DNA of 64,000 nt from Frischella perrara (GCF_000807275.1 NZ_CP009056.1:744001-808000), one strand, 5' to 3'; shown: positions 18,051 to 25,856, counted from the first letter of the stretch. A program made the numbers and translations. The notes: generated from the sequence alone by a model not told the origin.

Positions 18051-18551
18051 ATGTCGTCGCTAACACAGACAGAATTTGAGAACATTACTCACACGTCCCT
18101 ACTTAAATATTTACAACGTCAAGAGTTGTTATTGGAGAAATTCGAACAACAAAATCTACAAGATAAAGCTGTTAATATGTTAAAAACATGGGGTATTTGT
18201 AATGCCTATTCAAGCCGATGTGGTTTTAAAAATATAAGTTCAATGTTTAGTGATTTATATCCTAAAAAAACTTTTATTTATGTTGAAAATGAAATCAATT
18301 TTATTGATAAATGTATGCTTGAAGCTAAAAATTCGAATCAAAAAAGTTTAAGAGAGCAACAAAAAATAGCCGAATATTATTACAAAGGGATTGATATTGT
18401 TGTTGATGGCAAAGATTGGAGTCAGCGCTTAACACTATGTGAAATAGCGGAAGTTGTTGAACAATCGAAAAGCACTGTTCATAGGAAATTGCGTGCATTT
18501 GATAGTTATGTGGTTAGTCAACTATCTAATTTAGAAAATATTAACATTTAA
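18051..18551 (+). CDS. phage antitermination Q-like protein, copy 1
   Basis: 166 residues. The arrangement resembles lambdoid phage 21/82-type Q proteins: LKTWGICNAYSSRCGF at about 44-59, a middle FIDKCML, then EYYYKG and a C-terminal helix-turn-helix (LTLCEIAEVVEQSKSTVHRKL, about 130-150). Q binds at the late promoter and lets RNA polymerase read through terminators into lysis genes. A TTGACA promoter starts 7 bp after the stop codon and a terminator lies about 200 nt later, as for pR' and tR'. The lysis genes lie downstream. A LexA box precedes the gene, so DNA damage should switch it on. The Q call rests on pattern plus context. Confidence 0.65.
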   Translation: MSSLTQTEFENITHTSLLKYLQRQELLLEKFEQQNLQDKAVNMLKTWGICNAYSSRCGFKNISSMFSDLYPKKTFIYVENEINFIDKCMLEAKNSNQKSLREQQKIAEYYYKGIDIVVDGKDWSQRLTLCEIAEVVEQSKSTVHRKLRAFDSYVVSQLSNLENINI

Positions 18552-18558
18552 TTGTTCA

Positions 18559-18587
18559 TTGACATGGGAAAGAAGTTTAGCTATTAT
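18559..18587 (+). promoter_or_regulatory. pR'-like late promoter 1
   Basis: TTGACA (18559-18564), a 17-bp spacer and TATTAT (18582-18587) make a near-consensus sigma-70 promoter just after the Q-like gene. TTGACATGGGAAA is shared exactly with the second copy at 19404, as a Q-recognition element might be. The predicted transcript reaches the terminator after about 200 nt, similar to lambda 6S RNA. Confidence 0.65.
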
Positions 18588-18777
18588 TATTAGTATCAGG
18601 ATTTGTAATTAAATTATCTTACTATTTTTCCTTAAACTTCTTCTGATCGTTATTTTCCCATTCAGAACAATATAATCTACTAATTTGCTTAGTATTAATT
18701 AGCTGCCTAATAATCATAATCTATCAACACTTATAATTCGGATTGTTTTAAAGCCGATTATCTAGTTTGAAAATAAG

Positions 18778-18800
18778 CCTGACTCATGGTCGGGTTTTTT
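18778..18800 (+). terminator. tR'-like terminator 1
   Basis: The stem CCTGAC/GTCGGG with a 5-nt loop is followed by T6. It lies about 190 nt after the promoter at 18559 and before the second Q-like gene. It would block late transcription unless Q acts. Confidence 0.7.
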
Positions 18801-18891
18801 ATTTTAGCTAATCATGGAAATAACATGCCTATAATAATAAATATAAACTCAACATTAGCTTTTCCTAAAATAAAGATGAAGGAGATAAATA

Positions 18892-19392
18892 ATGCCGTTA
18901 ATAACGCAGATTGAATTTGAGCCCATTAATAATACAACTCTACTTAAATATCTTCAGCGTCAAGAATTATTATTAGAAAAGCTTGATAAAGAAAATCTAC
19001 AAAATAAAGCTATTGAATTGTTGAAAACTTGGGGAATTTGTAATTCTTATTCTAGCCGCTGCGGTTTTAAAAATGTAAGTTTGATGTTTAATGAATTATA
19101 TCCAAAAAAGAGCTTTACTTTTGTTGAAAATGAAATGAATTTTATTGATAAATGTATGCTTGAAGCTAAAAATTCGAATCAGAAAAGTTTAAGAGAACAA
19201 CAAAAAATAGCCGAATATTATTACAAAGGGATTGATATTGTTGCTGATGGCAAGGATTGGAGTCAACGCTTAACACTATGTGAAATAGCGGAAGTTGTTA
19301 AGCAATCGAAAAGTACAATTCATAGGAAGTTGCATGCATTTAATAGTTATATTGTTAACCAACTATCCTATTTTGACAATCTAATCAATTAA
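18892..19392 (+). CDS. phage antitermination Q-like protein, copy 2
   Basis: 166 residues, the same length as copy 1 and about 80% identical by eye, with a near-identical centre (NFIDKCMLEAKNSNQKSLRE). The N- and C-termini have diverged more than the middle. The duplicated unit includes ribosome site, gene, TTGACA promoter and downstream terminator. No LexA box is seen before this copy, so it depends on read-through from the first unit or on a weak own promoter. Two Q-like copies in series could form a feed-forward step. Both frames are intact, which argues against simple decay. Confidence 0.65.
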   Translation: MPLITQIEFEPINNTTLLKYLQRQELLLEKLDKENLQNKAIELLKTWGICNSYSSRCGFKNVSLMFNELYPKKSFTFVENEMNFIDKCMLEAKNSNQKSLREQQKIAEYYYKGIDIVADGKDWSQRLTLCEIAEVVKQSKSTIHRKLHAFNSYIVNQLSYFDNLIN

Positions 19393-19403
19393 TGTGTTAA
19401 AAC

Positions 19404-19432
19404 TTGACATGGGAAAATAATTTAAATAACAT
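19404..19432 (+). promoter_or_regulatory. pR'-like late promoter 2
   Basis: TTGACA (19404-19409), 17 bp, then TAACAT (19427-19432). It shares TTGACATGGGAAA with promoter 1 and occupies the same position after its Q-like gene. It drives toward the holin-lysozyme-spanin genes. Confidence 0.55.
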
Positions 19433-19629
19433 AATGAAAATAGATTACTTTTATCTATTCTAATTCACAAACCTTTTCTTATATCCCTAGTTTTTTATTT
19501 ATTCCCTTTAGATAATAACAATCTTTATATAATTTCGATTAATACGAATCTTAATAATCAATCATTATATCTTAAATTATAATTATAACTGTTTTAAAAA
19601 CAGAAAACTAAACTTGAAAATTGAAATAT

Positions 19630-19659
19630 GACCTAGCTAATGTGTTAGGTCTTTTTTTT
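19630..19659 (+). terminator. tR'-like terminator 2
   Basis: GACCTA/TAGGTC stem with a 10-nt loop followed by T8. It stands about 215 nt after promoter 2 and directly before the 100-aa gene and lysis cassette, where a Q-controlled terminator belongs. Confidence 0.75.
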
Positions 19660-19711
19660 CCCTAAATTGGGAATATTAATTCAAGTGTATATCCCCCATA
19701 AGGAAATTAAC

Positions 19712-20014
19712 ATGGAAGCAACAACAAATATAACGAGGAAACAGCTCGTTGGAAAAATCGCATATAAAGGTTCTTGTTATAGTCTTAATAGTAGGAATTC
19801 TGTAAATAATGGCCATTTTACTAGAAAACAATTAGATAAATCATGCGATAGGAATGAACCTCTCTCACGTAATGTGAATGATTTATCTAATTTTCCATAC
19901 TGCTGTAAAGTAAATATTGATAACGTCTTAGTTTATGTTAGTGAAAAAAGTGAAAAGTATAATCGGAATAAATTTATGACCAGTCTTTACTCACAAGTGA
20001 ATATCCATCATTGA
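19712..20014 (+). CDS. small basic orphan protein in lysis module
   Basis: 100 residues from the ATG at 19712, which has AAGGAAA before it; a start 15 codons earlier lacks a site. No membrane segment. It is basic and Asn/Ser-rich, with two ITRKQL/FTRKQL motifs (about residues 7 and 37) that suggest a small internal repeat, and four Cys. Not recognised. It is the first gene after the antiterminated terminator. It could be a released toxin-like product, a regulator, or phage filler; none of these is supported by homology. Confidence 0.5.
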   Translation: MEATTNITRKQLVGKIAYKGSCYSLNSRNSVNNGHFTRKQLDKSCDRNEPLSRNVNDLSNFPYCCKVNIDNVLVYVSEKSEKYNRNKFMTSLYSQVNIHH

Positions 20015-20231
20015 ATATTAAACGAAGAAATTTAAAGTAAAACATATCAATTAAAACTAAATTTTTTCGTTATATCATTCATATGAGCATAGCTAAGTGA
20101 TTAATTTTTCCGGTCAAAGTTATGATTATCTATCATTCGTAAATAAAGAAAATTATCAATTATTATCAAACTAGCGATTAGTAAAATCACATTTCTTTAT
20201 TATTTTCAAACAAATTTATTTGGGTGAAATT

Positions 20232-20543
20232 ATGCCTATTAAGGATCCCGACAACATCAATTGGACAGTTGTCGTCTATTTATTTTCTATTTCAATGCTA
20301 GGCTCGTTAGCCAGTTATTTTTACAACCTGCTGAAAGGTAGCAAATTCCAGCTATGGTCTTTAGCAGCACAAGTATTTATTTCTATCTTTTCTGGTGCAT
20401 TAGTCATTTTTATTGCCAGTTATTTAAGTTGGGCATTTGAATTTGCTGGTGGTATAGCTGGATTAGCTGGATGGTCAGGAGCAACGTTTATTAAAGCATT
20501 AGAAGATCGTTTAATCAAAAAAATTCGCGATAAAAATGATTAA
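20232..20543 (+). CDS. phage-type holin
   Basis: 103 residues from the ATG at 20232 (ribosome site GGGTGA); a TTG start four codons earlier is less likely. Three hydrophobic segments lie at about 12-32, 42-64 and 66-88, with a charged C-terminal tail (LEDRLIKKIRDKND), as in class I holins. It sits directly before the endolysin, with which it nearly abuts (the lysozyme ATG is 13 nt after its stop). It would form large inner-membrane holes that let the non-secreted lysozyme through. Only topology and context support the name. Confidence 0.75.
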   Translation: MPIKDPDNINWTVVVYLFSISMLGSLASYFYNLLKGSKFQLWSLAAQVFISIFSGALVIFIASYLSWAFEFAGGIAGLAGWSGATFIKALEDRLIKKIRDKND

Positions 20544-20556
20544 AAAGGTACTAACT

Positions 20557-20982
20557 ATGAACATAAGTGAAAAAGGAAAGATTTTAATTAAATCTTTTGA
20601 GTCATTACAATTAAAGGCCTATAAGTGTTCAGCGAACGTTTGGACTATTGGCTATGGACATACTAATAATGTAAAGAGCAGCGACATCATTACTAAAAAG
20701 CAAGCAGATTGTTTTTTGATGCAAGATCTCTATGAAGTTGAGCGAACTATCAATCGGTTAGTGAAGGTAAAAATTAATCAAAACCAATTTGATGCTTTAT
20801 GTTCATTAGTATTTAACATTGGTGTGCTTGCTTTTAATAAATCCACCTTGTTAGCTAAACTTAATACTGGCGATTATGTTGGGGCAGCAGAGCAGTTCCG
20901 GCGATGGAATAAAGTTAATAATGTTGTAATGGCCGGTTTGGTTCGACGCAGGCAAGCAGAAGAGGATTTATTCAATGCTTAA
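20557..20982 (+). CDS. endolysin, T4/lambdoid-type lysozyme (GH24)
   Basis: 141 residues from the ATG at 20557 (AAGG before it); the frame also opens at 20536 without a site. The motif FESLQLKAYKCSANVWT contains E15, C24 and T30, the E-8aa-D/C-5aa-T spacing of GH24 lysozymes with Cys at the Asp position, followed by IGYGHT. The enzyme cuts the glycan chain of peptidoglycan. There is no N-terminal signal-anchor helix, so release should need the holin. It overlaps the Rz gene by 8 nt. The C-terminus (RRWNKVNNVVMAGLVRRR) is complete. Confidence 0.92.
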   Translation: MNISEKGKILIKSFESLQLKAYKCSANVWTIGYGHTNNVKSSDIITKKQADCFLMQDLYEVERTINRLVKVKINQNQFDALCSLVFNIGVLAFNKSTLLAKLNTGDYVGAAEQFRRWNKVNNVVMAGLVRRRQAEEDLFNA

Positions 20983-21322
20983 CCTAAAAACATTGCATAA
21001 ACTTTATCCTTTTATAGTGATTATTTTCTTTTCTACATATTTTATTTATCAATTATATCAATCAAATCAAGCGTATAAAAAAGAAAATGCTAAGCTTTTG
21101 AATGAAATTCACCAACTACAACAGAAAATAATTAATGATAATAAAATCATTGTACAAAATGAAGCAAAAAAACAAGAACTTGAAAACCAATCCTTAGAGC
21201 TACAGGAAAAACTAGATGAATTACTCAAAGATATTCCTTGTGCTAATCAATATGTTCCTAATGATATTGCTAACCGCCTGTACAGTAGAGCGAAAAGTAT
21301 TCGTCAATCAACCGCTCCCTGA
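20975..21322 (+). CDS. Rz-like inner-membrane spanin
   Basis: 115 residues: an N-terminal membrane helix (about 12-30), then a long Gln/Lys/Glu-rich coiled coil (35-85) and a C-terminal domain ending in LYSRAKSIRQSTAP. This is the i-spanin layout. It disrupts the outer membrane together with the Rz1 lipoprotein after the wall is cut. It overlaps the lysozyme 5' and contains the start of Rz1 in another frame. Confidence 0.82.
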   Translation: MLNLKTLHKLYPFIVIIFFSTYFIYQLYQSNQAYKKENAKLLNEIHQLQQKIINDNKIIVQNEAKKQELENQSLELQEKLDELLKDIPCANQYVPNDIANRLYSRAKSIRQSTAP

Positions 21323-21476
21323 GAATTTATTGCTAGAATGTCTTCCGTCGATGCCCAAGAAATCAATGACATTTGGTGATAGTATTAAATATAATGAACA
21401 TTTACTTAATGTTATCGAGAAATGTAATCAAGATAAAAGGGCTATTAAGGCATTAAATCATTTAAATGGCAATTAA
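21216..21476 (+). CDS. Rz1-like outer-membrane lipoprotein spanin
   Basis: 86 residues in the +1 frame relative to Rz. Signal sequence with lipobox LTAC and C22 as the lipidated Cys. The mature part (VNQPLPENLLLECLP) resembles o-spanins of the P2 LysC type. It begins inside Rz and runs about 150 nt past it, so it is a partly embedded Rz/Rz1 pair. With holin and lysozyme the four-part lysis set is complete. Confidence 0.82.
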   Translation: MNYSKIFLVLINMFLMILLTACTVERKVFVNQPLPENLLLECLPSMPKKSMTFGDSIKYNEHLLNVIEKCNQDKRAIKALNHLNGN

Positions 21477-21736
21477 CTAGTTGTAATAATTTGTATGTAG
21501 ATTGTTATTTAAAAAAATAAATTGCTTACATTTTAATGATTTCATTATTATTTAACGTATATTTAGATTGCACCACAATATTATTTATTAAGATCAAGAG
21601 TTTTAAATACAAAGAAGTACTGACACAATAAAAATGTTTGCTATATTTTCTAATAAATTTTCCGTTGAACAAGCATATGAAATTTAAAAAATATGAATCT
21701 CATTTTTGATTAAGTCAGATTAAACTTAAATAACAA

Positions 21737-21764
21737 AGCCCATAATAAAAATGGGCTTTTTTAT
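21737..21764 (+). terminator. terminator after the lysis cassette
   Basis: Perfect 7-bp stem AGCCCAT/ATGGGCT with a 7-nt loop and T7. It ends the lysis operon about 260 nt after Rz1. Confidence 0.85.
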
Positions 21765-21961
21765 TTTCTGAATTAAATGGTTATTTTACATATATTCAAT
21801 CTTATTTATCTCTGTAAACAACGCAAGTCCATTTTTACATACAAACATAGTTACTCCTAGTAATGAAAAGGGTTAATTATTTGATAACTATGCGGTCATG
21901 TAACGAATCGAGAGTTGTTACCATTTATCCAAATGGTCAACCATTTTCGAGTATTAACTTA

Positions 21962-21993
21962 AGTAAAAAGGCATAAAAGTAAAAAGGCATAAA
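21962..21993. repeat. tandem 16-bp direct repeat
   Basis: Two exact copies of AGTAAAAAGGCATAAA lie about 75-105 bp upstream of the 22066 start and next to the AAAAGTGTTGCACTTTT palindrome. Possible regulator binding sites. Confidence 0.5.
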
Positions 21994-22065
21994 AGTGTTG
22001 CACTTTTAACCACTCATCACTTTTATTTAATTCAATTTTTAAACAACTATTAACGGAGATATTAC

Positions 22066-22158
22066 ATGACAGATAAACAACAAACATTAGTTTATGATAA
22101 TTTAAAAAAATTAGATTTAAATACTATTATATCTTTCCTATCCATGAATCCTGAGTAA
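22066..22158 (+). CDS. 30-codon frame in phase with the next gene, ended by TAA
   Basis: Good GGAG ribosome site at 22053-22056. It encodes 30 residues ending SMNPE, and the TAA at 22156-22158 is in the same frame as the ATG at 22159. A single C-to-T change (CAA to TAA) would explain the stop, so this is probably the true N-terminus of the downstream protein. It could otherwise be a leader peptide coupled to it. Confidence 0.55.
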   Translation: MTDKQQTLVYDNLKKLDLNTIISFLSMNPE

Positions 22159-22926
22159 ATGTTAGATGCATTAACAACTTTCGGTGTTCAAAAAAATACC
22201 TTACGTCATGTGTTAGCATATCGTGATAAATCAGAACGTTCATTTATTAACCCTTGGTTAGTCGTATTGGTTGATGAATTAGTTAGACTAGGATTAGATG
22301 AAAAATGTATAGGGTTATTTTATCTTGCATCGACACAGTATAATATAAAACATATTCAATATAGTGTGATCAGTTCTAATCAGTTAGATTGGTATACAAA
22401 CTGGCCATCAATTAATAATGATGGTATTACACATGTAAATGGTTCCGAGCTATATGATCATTATCAATATGATTTACATGGAGAAGGTTTAACTTTAGCA
22501 TTCTTAATGACTAAAGGGGCAACTTATGGCAATGAATGGGGTGGAGAAAGCGAACAAAATCACGCACATATTGTTTGTACTTCGGGTAATGCACCATTTT
22601 CCCAAAATGCTATATTCAGATGGAATTCAGGAAATGATTATCCTGCTGTACTAAAAGACGAAGATAAACAATCGACTACTGGCTCATATGTTATTAATAT
22701 TAAAGGCTGTGATTTATATTATCGTCATGGTAATGTAACCCTTAACAAGAAGGATGTTATTGCTCGTTCATACGCAAAATTTAATCCTGCATTGATGACT
22801 TACCAAACCTTAAAAAACCCGAGTAATGGTACTATGAAATTTTATGCGACATTTGATGGCAGAGTAACTACACGGGAAGCTGATAAGATTCATGAGATCT
22901 TTGAACGATATAAAACCTTACTATAA
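22159..22926 (+). CDS. orphan protein of unknown function (possibly N-terminally interrupted)
   Basis: 255 residues from the ATG directly after the in-frame TAA; 286 residues if the stop is a mutation or is read through. No signal peptide or membrane helix. The middle (GWY-rich: DWYTNWPSINNDG, ATYGNEWGGESEQNHAH) is aromatic and His-rich, with a soluble enzyme- or lectin-like composition. I do not recognise the family. This ATG has no ribosome site of its own, so translation would rely on restart. It follows the lysis cassette after a terminator and has its own terminator (22954). It could be a lysis-released product; that is inference from position only. Confidence 0.55.
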   Translation: MLDALTTFGVQKNTLRHVLAYRDKSERSFINPWLVVLVDELVRLGLDEKCIGLFYLASTQYNIKHIQYSVISSNQLDWYTNWPSINNDGITHVNGSELYDHYQYDLHGEGLTLAFLMTKGATYGNEWGGESEQNHAHIVCTSGNAPFSQNAIFRWNSGNDYPAVLKDEDKQSTTGSYVINIKGCDLYYRHGNVTLNKKDVIARSYAKFNPALMTYQTLKNPSNGTMKFYATFDGRVTTREADKIHEIFERYKTLL

Positions 22927-22953
22927 TTAATTTGAATTAGATTTCAACTTTAC

Positions 22954-22978
22954 GTCCATGGGTAACTGTGGACTTTTT
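22954..22978 (+). terminator. terminator after orphan gene
   Basis: GTCCA/TGGAC stem with a 10-nt loop followed by T5, 28 nt after the stop codon. Confidence 0.65.
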
Positions 22979-23618
22979 ATTTTCCAATGTTATGACCATC
23001 TTTTATATAAAGTTTAAGATGTATAAAAATAGAGTAACCCATTTTGAGTTTAGTTACTTAAAAAGATAATCCATAAATTTAATTTTACTAATGTTTAGAA
23101 GGATTGCTCCGATTGTATATGATTAAATTTATGATTAATATCAAATAAATATATGTGAATTTGATAATGCTAATAAAAAATTATTAACCAAATAAAAACA
23201 TAATAAGAATTAATTAATCATTTATACGGTTTTTATTTAACTTAGTTCTGATAATGTCTGAGTTTACATATCTTTATGTCTACGTTAACGATTACAACAA
23301 TAATTATATTGTATTTAAATAATAATTTTTTACCCCACGACAAACCTTATTTTAAGTGAGTTTCCATACTTACTTTTCTCAATAATCTATTAGTTAATTG
23401 TAAATAAAAATCATATCTGAGCAGTTTCTATCTGCTCATTGAATTCTTTTCACTTATCCTACCGAAAAACAAAGGTGGTATCAGCTGCCTTTGCCCGCCT
23501 TATTTTCAATAATCAATCATTTTACTTTTATAGTTTAAATATAAAACTAAATTAATTCGTTAAAAAATCGATTATTATTTATTTCCACATCTTTTTGAAT
23601 TATATTTAAGATATGATA

Positions 23619-23634
23619 CTGTTTATAAGTTCAG
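23619..23634. promoter_or_regulatory. probable LexA box before the DUF6387-like gene
   Basis: CTGTTTATAAGTTCAG matches CTGT-N8-ACAG at all but one base and has the flanking TA expected of LexA sites. It lies 57 bp before the ATG at 23691. Confidence 0.5.
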
Positions 23635-23690
23635 TGTTATAAGAATTATGTAGAATTAAATTTTTCAAATAATCAAAATAAGCAATAATT

Positions 23691-24545
23691 ATGGGTAAAT
23701 ACCAAGAATTAAATAAATGGTTTAATTTAGATAACTACAATAGTTTGTCTACATTCTCAATCGAAAGAATTAAAGATGAGTTATTTAATCGAATTGTTCT
23801 ATTTCATGGTGTCTTAAATTTGAATAACTACTCATTAGTTAACGGTGAACACCATCAGTATTATGAAAAAATTTTTACAGGTAATCCATTCACTACCTTA
23901 ACAGAAAATATTTCTAATTCAAAAATTAAACAAGATATTAATTTAACCAACGATATTATTGATATTAGCAGAAAAACAACTGAATTTTCTTCAAGTTGTA
24001 CAAAAGCCTTATTTAAATCTGATTTGCAAATTTTATGTAACCAACAATTAGAAAGTAATAAATTTGTTTATGAACAGGGTCAGATAAGGATGCCAGAATC
24101 GGTACTTGATAGCTTATTTGTAACAAGAAAAAATTCCGAAATTGCGTCTTTGATAATGATCGATTTAAAGAATTATTCGGATGAAGAGATATTGCTTTCA
24201 ATTAAAGAATTACTACCTAAAATTCGTAAAGAATTAAATATATATCCACCAAAAATTAAATCTGAACAGTTTAGCGATAAAATTATAAAGAAAATGATTG
24301 ATTATAGAGTTTTACCTATTATTGATTTATGTGCTTGGGCTAAATTAAATGACTATTTTTTTTCTTATGAAGAGTTAGCTAAGATTATTTTCCCTATGGA
24401 TCATGATGAAATTAAAAGGGGGAGGTATTTTCGTGAAACTATTTTACCTTTTAGCATGCAAACATTATCAAGTGAATTCATACGAGGATTTGAACTTTAT
24501 ATACACAAAATGGGCAATCATCAGAAGTATACACAGTTATATTGA
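23691..24545 (+). CDS. DUF6387-like protein
   Basis: 284 residues. It begins KYQELNKWFNLDNY, similar to the WFDL-x-x-Y opening I associate with DUF6387 proteins from enterobacterial accessory regions. Mostly helical, soluble, with no catalytic motif seen. Function unknown. It converges on umuC with only about 40 bp between the two. A near-consensus LexA box upstream suggests DNA-damage control. Confidence 0.5.
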   Translation: MGKYQELNKWFNLDNYNSLSTFSIERIKDELFNRIVLFHGVLNLNNYSLVNGEHHQYYEKIFTGNPFTTLTENISNSKIKQDINLTNDIIDISRKTTEFSSSCTKALFKSDLQILCNQQLESNKFVYEQGQIRMPESVLDSLFVTRKNSEIASLIMIDLKNYSDEEILLSIKELLPKIRKELNIYPPKIKSEQFSDKIIKKMIDYRVLPIIDLCAWAKLNDYFFSYEELAKIIFPMDHDEIKRGRYFRETILPFSMQTLSSEFIRGFELYIHKMGNHQKYTQLY

Positions 24546-24586
24546 TTATTTAATAAAAATAACATGGTATTATTTTGTTATAGTTA

Positions 24587-25855
24587 CTATGTTATTTTTA
24601 CATTAGCAATATCTTTAATTTGAGTGGTGTAAGCCGGTGATAAAAATTGTTGTTTCATATGCCACTGACCTTTTACTCCTTGTGATGCAAAAAATAATTT
24701 GCAATTATGTGAATTATTAATTTTATCAATTGTTTTCATTAATTTTTCATTCTTTAATTGCATTGTATAATTGGAGAACATATCAAATTGTTTTGTTTTA
24801 TTAGAGCAAAAGTTATTTAAAATAACGCCTGCTTTCTGATATTGTTCGCCTTCTAACCATATCTTACTTAATATTTTTTGAGCACTAGCTAGTAATTTAC
24901 GTGTATCATTAGTCGGCATTAGAGCTTCCGAACCATAATTACTATAATAAGGTGTGACTTTATTAAAAGGACTTGTTTTAATGAATATAGTGATATGTTG
25001 GCAATAAAGTTGGTCAGATCTGAGTTTTTCCGCTGCTCGTGCTGTATAATTACATATGGCTTCCCGCATGATATTAAATTGTGTTACTTTCTCTCCGAAT
25101 GAGCGTGAGCAAATAATTTGTTTCCGCGACTCTATCATTTCTTCTAAAGACAAACATGGTTCACCATTGAGTTCTCGTACTGTTCTTTCAACAATAATAT
25201 TGAATTTTTTTCTAATTTGGTGAGGTGACAATCGAGCTAAATCCATTGCGGTATAGATATTCATTGCATTAAATTGTTTATGTAATTTTTTCCCAACTCC
25301 CCAAACTTCAGAAACGGGTGTGATTGTCATTAATTTATGTTGTCGTCTAATATCAGAAAGATCAACAACGCCATTCGTTTGCGGCCACTTTTTTGCTGCG
25401 TAGTTGGCTAGCTTAGCTAACGTTTTAGTTGGTGCGATACCCACTCCGACAGTTAAATGGGTATATTGTTTGATAGTATTGCGAATGATTTTTCCTTGTA
25501 ATTCTAAAGGTAAATGATTCATTGAAGAAGGTAATTGACAAAATGCCTCATCAATACTGTAAACCTCAATACGAGGAGTTAACATTTCTAATGTTTCCAT
25601 AACGCGATTAGACATATCGGCATATAAGGCATAGTTGCTACTAAAAACTTGAATATCATGTTGCTTAATGAAGTTCAATGGTATTTTAAAATATGGATGA
25701 CCCATTTTGATACCCAATCGTTTAGCTTCATTATTACGTGCAATGACACACCCATCATTATTACTTAATACAATAATAGGTTTGCCATTAATATCAGGGC
25801 GAAAAACTTTCTCACAACTTGCGTAAAAGGAGTTAACGTCAACAAGTGCAAACAT
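24587..25855 (-). CDS. umuC: UmuC-type DNA polymerase V catalytic subunit
   Basis: About 422 residues from the start MFALVDVNSFYASCE, which lies one base after the umuD stop codon; the longer frame would run into umuD. Y-family motifs: the first Asp in LVDVNSFYASCEKVF, the YSIDEAF catalytic acidic pair near residue 103, a little-finger domain, and a full-length C-terminus. It performs translesion synthesis past DNA damage when bound to UmuD'2 and RecA. The polymerase looks intact although its partner UmuD lacks a catalytic Ser. It shares the SOS promoter at 26300. Confidence 0.93.
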   Translation of the reverse strand: MFALVDVNSFYASCEKVFRPDINGKPIIVLSNNDGCVIARNNEAKRLGIKMGHPYFKIPLNFIKQHDIQVFSSNYALYADMSNRVMETLEMLTPRIEVYSIDEAFCQLPSSMNHLPLELQGKIIRNTIKQYTHLTVGVGIAPTKTLAKLANYAAKKWPQTNGVVDLSDIRRQHKLMTITPVSEVWGVGKKLHKQFNAMNIYTAMDLARLSPHQIRKKFNIIVERTVRELNGEPCLSLEEMIESRKQIICSRSFGEKVTQFNIMREAICNYTARAAEKLRSDQLYCQHITIFIKTSPFNKVTPYYSNYGSEALMPTNDTRKLLASAQKILSKIWLEGEQYQKAGVILNNFCSNKTKQFDMFSNYTMQLKNEKLMKTIDKINNSHNCKLFFASQGVKGQWHMKQQFLSPAYTTQIKDIANVKIT

Positions 25856-25856
25856 A

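Larger units (their letters stand above)
18552..18891. other. leader region between antiterminator copies
   Basis: No reading frame. It holds the late promoter (18559), a leader of about 200 nt, the terminator (18778-18800), and an AAGGAGATAAATA ribosome site for copy 2, identical to that of copy 1. Confidence 0.6.
19393..19711. other. leader region before the orphan and lysis genes
   Basis: No gene. It contains late promoter 2 (19404), a CTGTTTT/AAAACAG dyad at 19589-19603, a terminator at 19630-19659 and an AAGGAAA ribosome site before 19712. Confidence 0.55.
21477..22065. other. 589-bp gap between lysis cassette and next gene
   Basis: Contains the terminator at 21737, an ACCATTT/AAATGGT dyad at 21920-21937, a tandem 16-bp repeat at 21962-21993 and an AAAAGTG/CACTTTT palindrome at 21991-22007. 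These look like control elements of the 22066 gene. No terminase or other phage genes. Confidence 0.5.
22927..23690. other. 764-bp non-coding gap
   Basis: Holds the terminator at 22954, a TGAGCAG/CTGCTCA hairpin at 23418-23438, a CAAAGG/CCTTTG dyad at 23470-23493 and a near-perfect LexA box at 23619. No coding frame or tRNA was found. It may be a deletion scar of a prophage. Confidence 0.45.

Noticed and set aside
19589-19603. CTGTTTTAAAAACAG as a third LexA box
   Set aside because: Only 7 bases separate CTGT and ACAG; LexA boxes need 8. Treated as a simple dyad in the leader region.
23418-23438. TGAGCAG/CTGCTCA hairpin as a terminator
   Set aside because: Weak T-tract and no gene directly upstream; noted only as part of the gap.
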